Made by a program: the position numbers and the translations under genes | The notes under the pieces: generated by a model | Databases searched by the model: none | The model's input: only the letters and a program-made list of their open reading frames with translations | What the model was told of the DNA's origin: nothing | DNA from: Gemmatimonadales bacterium UBA4456 | GTDB lineage: Bacteria; Gemmatimonadota; Gemmatimonadetes; Longimicrobiales; Gaopeijiaceae | Assembly: GCA_002390225.1 (NCBI GenBank) | Contig: DGOW01000079.1 | Location: forward strand, 1-36,901 | Direction: 5' to 3' | DNA length: 36,901 nt | In this document: positions 6,257 to 14,220 of the stretch, piece after piece | Layout: the number at the start of each line of letters is the position of its first letter | Position numbering within the stretch: position 1 is the first letter of the stretch

Positions 6257-8874
6257 GCGACTCAGGCCACAAAACCCGCCAGCGACGGACCATCGGCGCA
6301 CCCCTCCGACCCGGCTTTGCGTTCCGGCTGGCGATGCGGGAGAGTCGTCACGGATTGCGCCGCATCGGCGTGTACGTGGCCTCCATCACCCTCGGCGTCG
6401 GCGCGCTGGTCTCGATCCACTCGTTCAGGGACGACTTCGCGCGCTCCGTTCAGGAAGAGGCCGACGTCCTCATGGGCGCTAATGCGCGTCTCTCAGGGGA
6501 TGTCGTACCCGGGCCCGAGATCGAGGAGGTGCTCGACTCGCTGCGCGATGCCGGGGCGGGGGTCGCCCGCGTGACCACGGCGTCCTCGATGATTCTGGCT
6601 CCGTCCACGGAGTCGGTCCGGCTGCTCCAGGTCCGCGGTATCGACCCGGGGTATCCGTTCTACGGTGATGTCGTGACCGAGCCGGAAGGCGCCTGGGGGC
6701 AGCACCTCGAACCCGGGCAGGTACTGGTGGATCCGGCTGTGCTCACCCAGTTCGGTGTGGACATCGGTGATAGCCTGACGGTGGGTACACTCACATTACA
6801 GATCGCGGGCACGGTGGACGACCTGCCTACCGATGTGGCATTCCAGACCGCGATCGGTCCGCGAGTCCACATGTCGCAGGAGACACTGGAGGCGGCGGAG
6901 CTGATCGGCTTCGGCAGCCTTGCTCGCCACGAGGTATTTCTCGAGATCCCGGACGAGAATGAGCGCAGGGCGATCCGGGACCGGTACGATGAGCTCTTCC
7001 AGACGAGCGACGTCACATTTCGAACAGCCGAGGAACAGGCCCAGAGCCTGTCCAACGGCGTTCGGTTCCTGGGCCGTTTCCTCGCGCTTGTAGGGCTCGC
7101 AGCACTCCTCCTTGGCGGCGTGGGTGTTGCCAGCGCGATCCACGTCTACATCCGGGAGAAGCGGGCCAGCATTGCCGTACTTCGCTGTCTGGGCGCAGGC
7201 CAGGGAACTGCGTTCCTTGCGTACCTGAGCCAGGCCGCCCTTCTCGGTCTGATCGGAGCGGCGTCTGGCGTGGTTCTGGGGGTCGCCCTCCAGGAGGTCA
7301 TGCCGATCGTCCTGCGCGGTGTGCTCCCGGTGGAGGTGACCACAAGAATCTCGGTTACGTCCGTCGGTGCGGGTCTGGGAATCGGAATCTGGGTTGCCGT
7401 GGTCTTCGCACTCATTCCCCTTCTCCAAGTCCGGGACGTACCACCGCTCGCTGCACTACGTCAGGATTTCGAACCACCCCGGCGTCGCTTCGACCCGCTC
7501 CGGCTCGGTGCGTGGACGCTGCTCGGTGCGAGTGTTCTCAGCCTTTGTGCGTACGAGGCGCCGAACGTGGAACTCGGTTTGGCTTTTGCCCTTTCCCTGG
7601 CTGTGGCCGGTGCCGCGATTGCAAGCGTGGGCGTGGGGTTGATGTTCGTGACCCGCCGGTACTTCCCATCGCGCGCGTCCTACCCGGTGCGCCAGGGCGT
7701 CTCAAACCTCTTCCGGCCGCAGAATCAGACCATCTCGGTGACGCTCGCGCTCGGTTTCGGGGCCTTCGTGATCGGAACGATCGTGCAGGTGGAGGGAGCG
7801 CTGAGGGACGATCTGACTGTTTCGTTCGGATCGGGAAGGCCCAACCTGCTCCTTTTCGATATCCAGACCGATCAGCTTGAGGGTATCCGCAGTCTGCTGC
7901 CGCTGGACGTCCGCGGGGAGTCAGAGACTTCGCCGATTGTGACGTCGAGGATCGCATCCATCAACGGAATCGAGCCTGACAGCCTTCGAAGTAACCCTGA
8001 CCCCGCAGCCCGGCCGGAGGCGTGGGCGCTCCGGCGCGAGTATCGCAATACGTATCGCTCCTATGTCGGACGCGCCGAAGAGCTTGTCTCCGGGCGCTGG
8101 TGGGACGGCACTGCGGGATCAGAAGACGGCATCGAGGTGGATGCGGGGGAACTCCCGCGCGTCTCGCTCGAGATCGACGTGGCAGAGAGCCTTCGAGTCG
8201 GGCTCGGGGACACTATCACCTGGAACGTGAGCGGGGCGCGGATCCCGACCGTGATCACGAGCCTGCGAAGTGTCGATTGGGGCCAGCTCGAGCCCAACTT
8301 TTTCGCCATCCTTGAGCCGGGTGTACTCGAGAGTGCGCCTCAGAACATCGTGATGGTCGCCCGGATCGAGGATCCTCAGGCGAGAGCCCGTGTGCAGCGC
8401 GCGTTGGTCGGGGCGTTTCCGAACGTCTCCGCGCTCGACTTTTCGCGGGTGCAGGAGGCTATCGACGCCGTGCTATCGAAGGTCCGACAGGCCGTGGCCT
8501 TCCTGGGGGGATTCAGCGCACTCGCGGGGATCATCGTACTCATAGGCGCCCTGGCTACGTCCCGAATGCAGCGGCTGCGGGAAGGCGCGCTGCTCAGGAC
8601 GCTCGGTGCCCGTCAGAGTCAGGTGATGACCGTCCTGTTTGCCGAATACCTGGCGCTGGGTTCAATCGCGACCGCGAGCGGATTGATCCTCGCCGTAGTC
8701 GCAGCCGCGCTCCTCATGCCGAACGTCTTCGAGATCGACTACACGTTGCGTCCGCTTCCCATCCTGACGATCTGGGGCGTCGTCGTGTGCCTCACGGTCC
8801 TGACCGGACTGGTCAGCTCACGTGACCTTCTTCGGCGACCACCACTACCCGTTCTGCGTGAGGCATCCGAATAG
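6253..8874 (+). CDS. ybbP: FtsX-family ABC permease, YbbP-like
   Basis: Inner-membrane permease partner of the preceding ATPase, 873 aa (E. coli YbbP about 804). TM1 is near residues 38-58, followed by a large periplasmic domain (about 60-265). The first FtsX core is at about 270-410 (FLGRFLALVGLAALLLGG... REKRASIAVLRCLGA). Two middle helices lie near 420-470. The second FtsX half begins at about 495 (SVTLALGFGAFVIG), with another periplasmic domain, and the last TM bundle is at about 745-865 with RMQRLREGALLRTLGARQSQ. The start is a TTG overlapping the ATPase stop (TTGA); the first in-frame ATG is 27 codons later but would cut the conserved N-terminal segment. The proposed role of this family is extracting or moving lipophilic molecules at the outer face, which fits the adjacent lipid hydrolase. 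Confidence 0.92.
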   Translation: MSDSGHKTRQRRTIGAPLRPGFAFRLAMRESRHGLRRIGVYVASITLGVGALVSIHSFRDDFARSVQEEADVLMGANARLSGDVVPGPEIEEVLDSLRDAGAGVARVTTASSMILAPSTESVRLLQVRGIDPGYPFYGDVVTEPEGAWGQHLEPGQVLVDPAVLTQFGVDIGDSLTVGTLTLQIAGTVDDLPTDVAFQTAIGPRVHMSQETLEAAELIGFGSLARHEVFLEIPDENERRAIRDRYDELFQTSDVTFRTAEEQAQSLSNGVRFLGRFLALVGLAALLLGGVGVASAIHVYIREKRASIAVLRCLGAGQGTAFLAYLSQAALLGLIGAASGVVLGVALQEVMPIVLRGVLPVEVTTRISVTSVGAGLGIGIWVAVVFALIPLLQVRDVPPLAALRQDFEPPRRRFDPLRLGAWTLLGASVLSLCAYEAPNVELGLAFALSLAVAGAAIASVGVGLMFVTRRYFPSRASYPVRQGVSNLFRPQNQTISVTLALGFGAFVIGTIVQVEGALRDDLTVSFGSGRPNLLLFDIQTDQLEGIRSLLPLDVRGESETSPIVTSRIASINGIEPDSLRSNPDPAARPEAWALRREYRNTYRSYVGRAEELVSGRWWDGTAGSEDGIEVDAGELPRVSLEIDVAESLRVGLGDTITWNVSGARIPTVITSLRSVDWGQLEPNFFAILEPGVLESAPQNIVMVARIEDPQARARVQRALVGAFPNVSALDFSRVQEAIDAVLSKVRQAVAFLGGFSALAGIIVLIGALATSRMQRLREGALLRTLGARQSQVMTVLFAEYLALGSIATASGLILAVVAAALLMPNVFEIDYTLRPLPILTIWGVVVCLTVLTGLVSSRDLLRRPPLPVLREASE

Positions 8875-8877
8875 CGC

Positions 8878-9288
8878 TCAATCGAGCGCGTGCTGCTGGA
8901 GCAGCCCGTCCGGGAGCCGCAGGGTGCTCTGGTGATGACAGCCTTCGCACGGGAGTGGGTGTGGGGCTCTGAGACGGGTCTGTTTCAGCGAGAACCCGTG
9001 CCCGCACTTCGGACACTCACCGGTCGCCGAGAGCAGGGTGAACCGTTCGACGTAGCGCCGATTTGCGAGAAAGGCCCCAGTTGCCAATCCACCGATCAGC
9101 CAGACCGCGTGCGGGGGGAACACCACAAGGGGTGCAGCGACGGCAACCACACCGACAAACGTGCCCAGCGCGCCACCGACCCGCCATCCTCGGCTCCGAG
9201 GTCGGATTCGGACCTTGACGGACGTCGCGTCGAAGCCGAACAGCGTGCCCTCCGCGATCGCGTCGAACGGTAGCCCAGGCTTGCTCAC
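8878..9288 (-). CDS. Small membrane protein with C-terminal zinc ribbon, unknown function
   Basis: Unrecognised, 136 aa, GTG start. An N-terminal soluble segment (1-34) is followed by two predicted membrane helices (about 38-57 and 60-76) separated by a short turn. A cytosolic or membrane-proximal zinc ribbon comes next: C92-x2-C95 and C114-x2-C117, with His at 97, 110, 118 and 119. It starts 15 bases after the aminotransferase stop, so it probably shares that transcript. It ends 3 bases past the convergent ybbP stop. No obvious Shine-Dalgarno. The evenly spaced CxxC pairs support a real gene. Confidence 0.65.
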   Translation of the reverse strand: MSKPGLPFDAIAEGTLFGFDATSVKVRIRPRSRGWRVGGALGTFVGVVAVAAPLVVFPPHAVWLIGGLATGAFLANRRYVERFTLLSATGECPKCGHGFSLKQTRLRAPHPLPCEGCHHQSTLRLPDGLLQQHALD

Positions 9289-9303
9289 GGGTCGGCGCGC
9301 GTC

Positions 9304-10479
9304 CTAGCCGCGGGTGGCGAACGCCTTCAGCCGCTCACTGGCCTCATGGAGGGTTTGGATCTGCTTGCAGAAGACAAAACGGGCGAGTGAATGGCCACGT
9401 GAAGGATCCGAGAAGAAGCTGCCCCCGGGGACGGGTGCCACGCCGCCTTCGCTGGCGAGCCGACGCCCGAACGTCATCGAATCCTCGTCGCTGAGGTCGC
9501 TGAAGTCGGCAAGCACGTAGTACGCCCCCTGCGGGTACTGGCACTTGAACCCTGCGTCCTGCAGCCCTTTCACGAGGACCTCACCACGCGCCTTGTAGCC
9601 GGCGACCATGTCAGTGTAGTACTCCTGCGGGAGCTCGTTCAGCCCAACAGCACAGGCCTCCTGCAGCGGCGCCGGGGCACCTACGGTGAGGAAGTCGTGC
9701 ACCTTCCGGATCGCACCGCTCAGTTGCGGTGGTGCGATGATCGTCCCGATCCGCCAGCCCGTCACACTGAACGTCTTCGAGAGTCCGGAGATGGTGATGG
9801 TCCGGTCACGCATGCCCTCGAAGGTCGCGAGCGGCAGGTGTTCACCCTCATAGTAGATGTGCTCGTAGATCTCGTCCGTGATCGCGAGAATGTCGTGTTT
9901 GATGCAGACGTCGGCGATCGCCTGCATTTCTTCGCGGTCGAATACGCGCCCGGTAGGATTGTTGGGGGTGTTGATCACGATGGCGCGGGTTTTCGACGAG
10001 ACGGCTTCTTCAAGCATCGCCTTTTCGAGTCGGTACTCCGGCGCCTCGAGGGTGAGGAAGACGGGCTTCGCCTCACACAGAACCGCATCGGGGCCATAGT
10101 TTTCGTAGAACGGCTCCATGACGATCACCTCATCGCCCGGATCGACCACGGCGAGCATGACGGAGGCCATCGCCTCCGTGCCGCCGCACGTGATCGTGAT
10201 CTCGGTTTCGGTATCGACCTCCATGCCGTAGTGCTCGAGGTACTTCCGAGCGAGCGCGTGCCGCAGATTCGGTGCGCCCCACGTGATGGCGTACTGATTG
10301 ATGTCCGCGCGAATGGCGGCGGCGGCGGCCTCCTTGAGGAGTTCGGGGGCCGGGAAGTCCGGAAAGCCCTGAGCGAGGTTCACGGCCTCGTGTTCTCTCG
10401 CGACCCGTGTCATCTCGCGGATTACGGACTCGGTGAACGAATGGGTGCGGCGTGCGGTGCGGTGAAGGCCGGTCGTCAT
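9304..10479 (-). CDS. PLP-dependent class I aminotransferase (aspartate/kynurenine/methionine-type)
   Basis: 391 aa from the ATG at 10479. The open frame continues upstream to 10773, but that part is low-quality sequence without family similarity. Fold-type I marks: AQGFPDFP (36-43), YAITWGAPNLR (63-73), NTPNNPTG (170-177), TDEIYEH (D202, Y205), Schiff-base Lys in SGLSKTFSVTGWRIG (K235), and the C-terminal Arg in LARFVFCK. The GFPDF and Y-x-x-x-x-G-x-x-x-LR features resemble kynurenine/glutamine and methionine aminotransferases (YbdL/KAT), which transaminate Gln, Met or Kyn with keto acids; exact specificity is open. Upstream is a 650-bp region without an intact gene; downstream is the zinc-ribbon gene. 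Confidence 0.9.
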   Translation of the reverse strand: MTTGLHRTARRTHSFTESVIREMTRVAREHEAVNLAQGFPDFPAPELLKEAAAAAIRADINQYAITWGAPNLRHALARKYLEHYGMEVDTETEITITCGGTEAMASVMLAVVDPGDEVIVMEPFYENYGPDAVLCEAKPVFLTLEAPEYRLEKAMLEEAVSSKTRAIVINTPNNPTGRVFDREEMQAIADVCIKHDILAITDEIYEHIYYEGEHLPLATFEGMRDRTITISGLSKTFSVTGWRIGTIIAPPQLSGAIRKVHDFLTVGAPAPLQEACAVGLNELPQEYYTDMVAGYKARGEVLVKGLQDAGFKCQYPQGAYYVLADFSDLSDEDSMTFGRRLASEGGVAPVPGGSFFSDPSRGHSLARFVFCKQIQTLHEASERLKAFATRG

Positions 10480-10662
10480 GTTTGGGCAGCCATGGAGCGC
10501 TTGAAGGGCTGGAGGGCGCGAGATGATGTGCACATCGCGGGTGTGGGGCAACGGGTTCAAACGGGTGATCTGCCCGTTGGCGCACGCAGTGGCGCACGGT
10601 AGGATTGGCGTCACCACCCAGAACACGCCGGATTCCCTCAGTGCAAGGGTCCTCCATCGACC

Positions 10663-11129
10663 CGATCCGCTCTGTTGTTTTCGCCGTCGTTGTCCTCCGG
10701 TCCAAGTCTTGGTGTGTCCGTCGTCTCGCCACGATCCGACCGTGTGGCGCTGAGCCTTGGCTTCACGCAGCACCGGTTCGGATGCGGCGATCCTGACGGC
10801 TACGTCGTCACGGGGCTGAACCTCGGACTGCGCGCCTCTCTGATTCCTGGTTCGGCCATCGACCCGTGGTTGAGCGGCACTTCACCGGGCCGGAGTGTCA
10901 GGGGAACTGCAGAGGAATTCTTCTGGGCCAGATGGTCGGGGCGCCGGTCGGACGCAGTGCGTCGGAAGACGGTGCCCCCTCCTCGAACACCAGAGTCATG
11001 ATGGGGTAAGCGAATTCCGCCTCGGAAACGAGTCTGTCGGACGTGCGCGTGGTGACGGACGCGGACATGAGCGCATACCGAACCGCGCTTCGCGCGGCCG
11101 GATCCACACCCTTCGGAGGTGACCGATAA
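10663..11129 (+). pseudogene. Probable degraded coding remnant upstream of dppA
   Basis: The 649 bp between the aminotransferase start and dppA has no intact gene. One frame reads like a beta-rich secreted or outer-membrane protein (10672 to about 10880: LGVSVVSPRSDRVALSLGF, then GYVVTGLNLGLRASL). The plausible continuation is in another frame (from about 10895: GILLGQMVGAPVGRSASEDG), hits TAA at 11007, and carries on in the same frame as VRVVTDADMSAYRTALRAAG to a TAA at 11127-11129 that overlaps the dppA ATG (TAATG). I read this as a gene broken by a frameshift and an in-frame stop, or containing sequence errors. GC-rich third positions support former coding. Family unknown. Confidence 0.3.
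11115..11120 (+). promoter_or_regulatory. Shine-Dalgarno of dppA
   Basis: GGAGGT, 8 bases before the ATG at 11129. It lies inside the last codons of the upstream remnant, so dppA was probably translationally coupled to that gene. Confidence 0.7.
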
Positions 11130-12037
11130 TGGGCCGTACAGTATCGCGTTGGGTCATGTCATGTGCGACGCTCGGCATGTTGGCGTTGCTGGCAAGCCCC
11201 TCATCCGCACAGGACCCAGTCCGCCTCTTCATCTCCGTAGACATGGAAGGCATCGGCGGAGTCGGCAGCCCGAGCATGACGTCGACAGGAGGGAAGGACT
11301 ACGCCACCGCACGCGAGCTTCTGACGGCCGAGGTCAATACGATCGTCGAGGCGATCTTCGCTCGGCATTCGGACGCCGAGATCCTTATAAACGATTCCCA
11401 CGGCGATCACCAGAACGCGCTCCATACGCTCCTGGACCCGCGGGTCGTGTACATCCAGGGCTCCATCAAGCCCCTGGGTATGGTGCAGGGACTCGATAGG
11501 GGCTTCGACGGCGCGATCCTCGTGGGGTATCACGCCAAGGCGGGAGATCCTGACGGGTTCCTCGCCCACACAGGCAGCGGTTCCGTGAAGGGACTCTGGC
11601 TGAACGACGTGGAGGTCGGAGAGGGCGGAATGAACGCCGTCTTCGCCGGGTCTCACGGGGTGCCGGTGATCCTCGCCTCGGGTGACTCTGCAGCGACTGC
11701 GGAGCTGGCCGACCTCCTCGACACGGAGACGGTGACCACGAAGACCGCGGAAACTCCCTCATCGGCGCGGCTGATCCATCCCGAGCGCGTTCGAGCGATG
11801 CTCGCCGATGGCGTTGGGCGGGCGCTCGACCGTCTCGAGGACGGCGGGTTCCAGGCCTACGACCTCGGCTCTCCGGTACGCATCCGCATGCGGTTCGCTT
11901 CGACTACGCATGTCGACATCTTGATGGCGATTCCGGGAGTATCGAAGGTGGATGGTTTCACGGTCGCGTACACGGCCCGGAACGCCGACGAGGCGTACCG
12001 TCTTATTCGCTTGATGTACCGCTTCATTTCCATCTGA
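11129..12037 (+). CDS. dppA: Exported D-aminopeptidase, DppA family (peptidase M55)
   Basis: Zinc peptidase that in Bacillus DppA removes N-terminal D-amino acids from D-Ala-containing peptides. 302 aa. The ligand set known from DppA can be matched by spacing: D38 and E40 (ISVDMEG), H91 (NDSHGD), H135 (GYHAK), E165 (VGEGGMNA), with the catalytic His at H147 (LAHTGSGS). Unlike the cytoplasmic Bacillus enzyme it has an N-terminal signal peptide (about 1-27, ending PSSAQ), so it probably acts in the periplasm. First gene of a tight plus-strand group: proline dehydrogenase starts 18 bases later. Export and neighbours suggest scavenging of D-amino-acid peptides such as peptidoglycan stems (inference). 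Confidence 0.9.
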   Translation: MGRTVSRWVMSCATLGMLALLASPSSAQDPVRLFISVDMEGIGGVGSPSMTSTGGKDYATARELLTAEVNTIVEAIFARHSDAEILINDSHGDHQNALHTLLDPRVVYIQGSIKPLGMVQGLDRGFDGAILVGYHAKAGDPDGFLAHTGSGSVKGLWLNDVEVGEGGMNAVFAGSHGVPVILASGDSAATAELADLLDTETVTTKTAETPSSARLIHPERVRAMLADGVGRALDRLEDGGFQAYDLGSPVRIRMRFASTTHVDILMAIPGVSKVDGFTVAYTARNADEAYRLIRLMYRFISI

Positions 12038-12055
12038 CCCGCAGCCCGCCACAGT

Positions 12056-12970
12056 ATGCTTCGCAACTCGCTCCTCTGGGTGTCCACCAACCCCTTCCTG
12101 GCTGAGCGTCTGCCCCGGTACCGGTTCGTGCAGAAAGCCACCAAGCGCTTCATGCCGGGTGAAACCTTTGACGACGCCGCAGGGGTGGCGCAAGCGCTCC
12201 AGGCAAAAGGGATTGCGACGACGACGACCCTGCTAGGGGAGAATCTGAACTCCCTGGATGAGGCCGACTTGGTCGTGAGCCAATACCAGGAGAATCTGCG
12301 CCGTATCAAGGAAGTCGGGCTGGATATGGAGATTTCGGTCAAGCCGACCCAGATCGGGCTTGATTTCGGAGTAGACGAAGCTCGCGACCGTCTCGCGCAA
12401 CTCGCCAACTCCACCGATTCGCTGGTCTGGGTCGACATGGAGGCGTCAGAGTACGTCGACCGAACCCTCGACATCTTCCGCAGCGTGAAAGAAGAGAAGG
12501 GCAACGTCGGACTGTGCGTCCAGTCCTACCTGCGCCGAACGGAGGCCGATATCGAAGCGCTCCTGCCGCTCGATCCCGCCATCCGGATCGTAAAGGGCGC
12601 GTACAACGAATCCGAGGCCGTCGCCTTCCCCGGAAAGGGAGATGTGGACCGCGGCTTCGTTACGCTCACGCAGACCCTCTTGCGAGCCCGTCTCAACGGC
12701 GGCCGGGGACGTGTTGTCCTGGGAACGCACGACCCTCGGATGATCGGAGAAACGACGCGCATCGCGTTCGAGTTGGGACTGGGCAAGGAGCAGTACGAGT
12801 TCGCCATGCTCTTCGGCATCCAGCGTGAAGAACAGGAACGCCTGGTGCGCCAGGGACACAACGTCCGGGTGCTCGTGAGCTACGGCTCGGCGTGGTTCCC
12901 CTGGTACATGCGACGCCTGGCCGAGCGGCCCGCCAATCTCTGGTTCGTCGCGAAGCAGCTGGTCAGATAG
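12056..12970 (+). CDS. Proline dehydrogenase (FAD, PutA PRODH domain, stand-alone)
   Basis: Oxidises L-proline to pyrroline-5-carboxylate, passing electrons through FAD to quinone. 304 aa, the usual size for monofunctional bacterial PRODH. TIM-barrel landmarks: ISVKPTQIGLDF (104-115), LVWVDMEASEY (126-136), VGLCVQSYLRRT, IRIVKGAYNE with the FAD-contacting Lys, VVLGTHD, EFAMLFGIQ, VRVLVSYG, and the substrate-binding C-terminal helix YMRRLAERPANLWF. The partner P5C dehydrogenase is not in this window. It lies between dppA and transporter genes, consistent with amino-acid catabolism. The next gene's start is unclear and may overlap this 3' end. Confidence 0.93.
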   Translation: MLRNSLLWVSTNPFLAERLPRYRFVQKATKRFMPGETFDDAAGVAQALQAKGIATTTTLLGENLNSLDEADLVVSQYQENLRRIKEVGLDMEISVKPTQIGLDFGVDEARDRLAQLANSTDSLVWVDMEASEYVDRTLDIFRSVKEEKGNVGLCVQSYLRRTEADIEALLPLDPAIRIVKGAYNESEAVAFPGKGDVDRGFVTLTQTLLRARLNGGRGRVVLGTHDPRMIGETTRIAFELGLGKEQYEFAMLFGIQREEQERLVRQGHNVRVLVSYGSAWFPWYMRRLAERPANLWFVAKQLVR

Positions 12971-14208
12971 CGACGTCGCCACCTGTCGCTGTCGGTCCAC
13001 GAGAGGCCGACTCCGATCCGAAACGATGGAGGGCCCTCTTCCTCGTATCGGTGTCCATGCTCCTTAGTCTCTCCGCATGGATGACGGCCACGGCGGTGTC
13101 GCCTGAACTCCAGGCGCGCTGGGGGCTAGGGTCCGGGCAGGTCGGTCTGCTCACTACGACGGTACAGCTCGGTTTCGTCACGGGGACGGCATTGGCCGCC
13201 CTCCTGAATCTGGCGGATATCCTGCCGTCCCGCGTGCTCTTCGCTGGCTCGGCGGGCCTCGCTGCGGCAGTCAACGCGATGCTCCTCATTGTTCCGGGAT
13301 ACCGAACCGCGCTGCTCGCCCGTTTCCTGACCGGATTGTTTCTCGCCGGCGTGTATCCGCCCGGCATGAAGATGATCTCGACGTGGTTCCGGTCTGCGCG
13401 CGGCCTCGCTATCGGCACTCTGGTTGGTGCCCTGACGGTAGGCAAGGCACTTCCCTACCTGATAAAGGCGCTCGGTGGCGCCACGCTTTCGACGGTGGTC
13501 TCAGGGGCGTCCGTGGCTGGCGTCGTGGCCGCATTGATCATCCTCGCCGGGTACCGGGACGGACCGTTCCCGTTTGCGCGTCGCCCCTTCGAGTGGGCCC
13601 GCGTCGGGCGGATCCTCAGGCATCGTGAGACCATGCTCGCGACGGGTGGGTATCTGGGTCATATGTGGGAGCTTTACGCCATGTGGACATGGGTGCCGTC
13701 CTTTCTCGTCTTCTCGGCTGCGGGGCAGGTTGGCGCAGCTGCCATCGATGGGGCCGCCTTCGCCACGATCGCCGCGGGCGGTCTGGGGTGCGTCTGGGGA
13801 GGAATCGCTGCGGATCGGATGGGTCGCGGTCCCGTGGTGAACCTCGCCATGGCCGCGAGTGGGGTTTGCTGTCTCACGATCGGCCTGCTCGTTTCGGCGC
13901 CCTTCTGGGTCCTCGCATGCGTCACGAGCGTATGGGGCTTCTTCGTGGTTGCGGACTCCGCCCAGTTCAGCGCGTTGGTGACCGAGGTTGCACCGTCGGA
14001 CTCGGTCGGGACCGCACTGATGCTTCAAACCTCCATGGGCTTCCTGCTGACCATGGTGACCATTCAGGCTGTACCGATCGCTGTCGAAGCGGTGGGGTGG
14101 AGATGGGGCTTCCTGTTCCTGGCGCTGGGGCCGGCTGCGGGGATCGCGAGTATCCGTCGCCTTGCCCGACTCCGCGCGGTAACTTCGGCGGCAGCCAACA
14201 CCCTCTGA
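12892..14208 (+). CDS. MFS transporter (cyanate/nitrate/organic-anion-like), start uncertain
   Basis: Twelve-helix major facilitator protein, up to 438 aa. TM1 is encoded from about 13021 (RALFLVSVSMLLSLSAWMT), TM2 from about 13135. MFS loop signature features are present: loop 2-3 region LNLADILPSR, and the TM4/5 region GVYPPGMKMISTWFRSARGLAIG, typical of NarK/CynX/NimT relatives. The substrate is unknown. Start problem: the only standard starts are GTG at 12892 (a 79-bp overlap with the proline dehydrogenase gene) and GTG at 13051 (which would remove half of TM1). An ATA at 12967 sits on the previous stop. I keep the longest form. The next gene starts 12 bases downstream, so it is part of the same operon. 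Confidence 0.8.
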   Translation: MVPLVHATPGRAARQSLVRREAAGQIATSPPVAVGPREADSDPKRWRALFLVSVSMLLSLSAWMTATAVSPELQARWGLGSGQVGLLTTTVQLGFVTGTALAALLNLADILPSRVLFAGSAGLAAAVNAMLLIVPGYRTALLARFLTGLFLAGVYPPGMKMISTWFRSARGLAIGTLVGALTVGKALPYLIKALGGATLSTVVSGASVAGVVAALIILAGYRDGPFPFARRPFEWARVGRILRHRETMLATGGYLGHMWELYAMWTWVPSFLVFSAAGQVGAAAIDGAAFATIAAGGLGCVWGGIAADRMGRGPVVNLAMAASGVCCLTIGLLVSAPFWVLACVTSVWGFFVVADSAQFSALVTEVAPSDSVGTALMLQTSMGFLLTMVTIQAVPIAVEAVGWRWGFLFLALGPAAGIASIRRLARLRAVTSAAANTL

Positions 14209-14220
14209 GTTCTCCGCCGC

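Noticed and set aside
9697..10602. 301-codon plus-strand open frame
   Set aside because: Antisense to the class I aminotransferase, with no recognisable domain.
10480..10773. N-terminal extension of the class I aminotransferase
   Set aside because: Low-complexity residues without similarity to the fold. The family N-terminus begins at the ATG at 10479.
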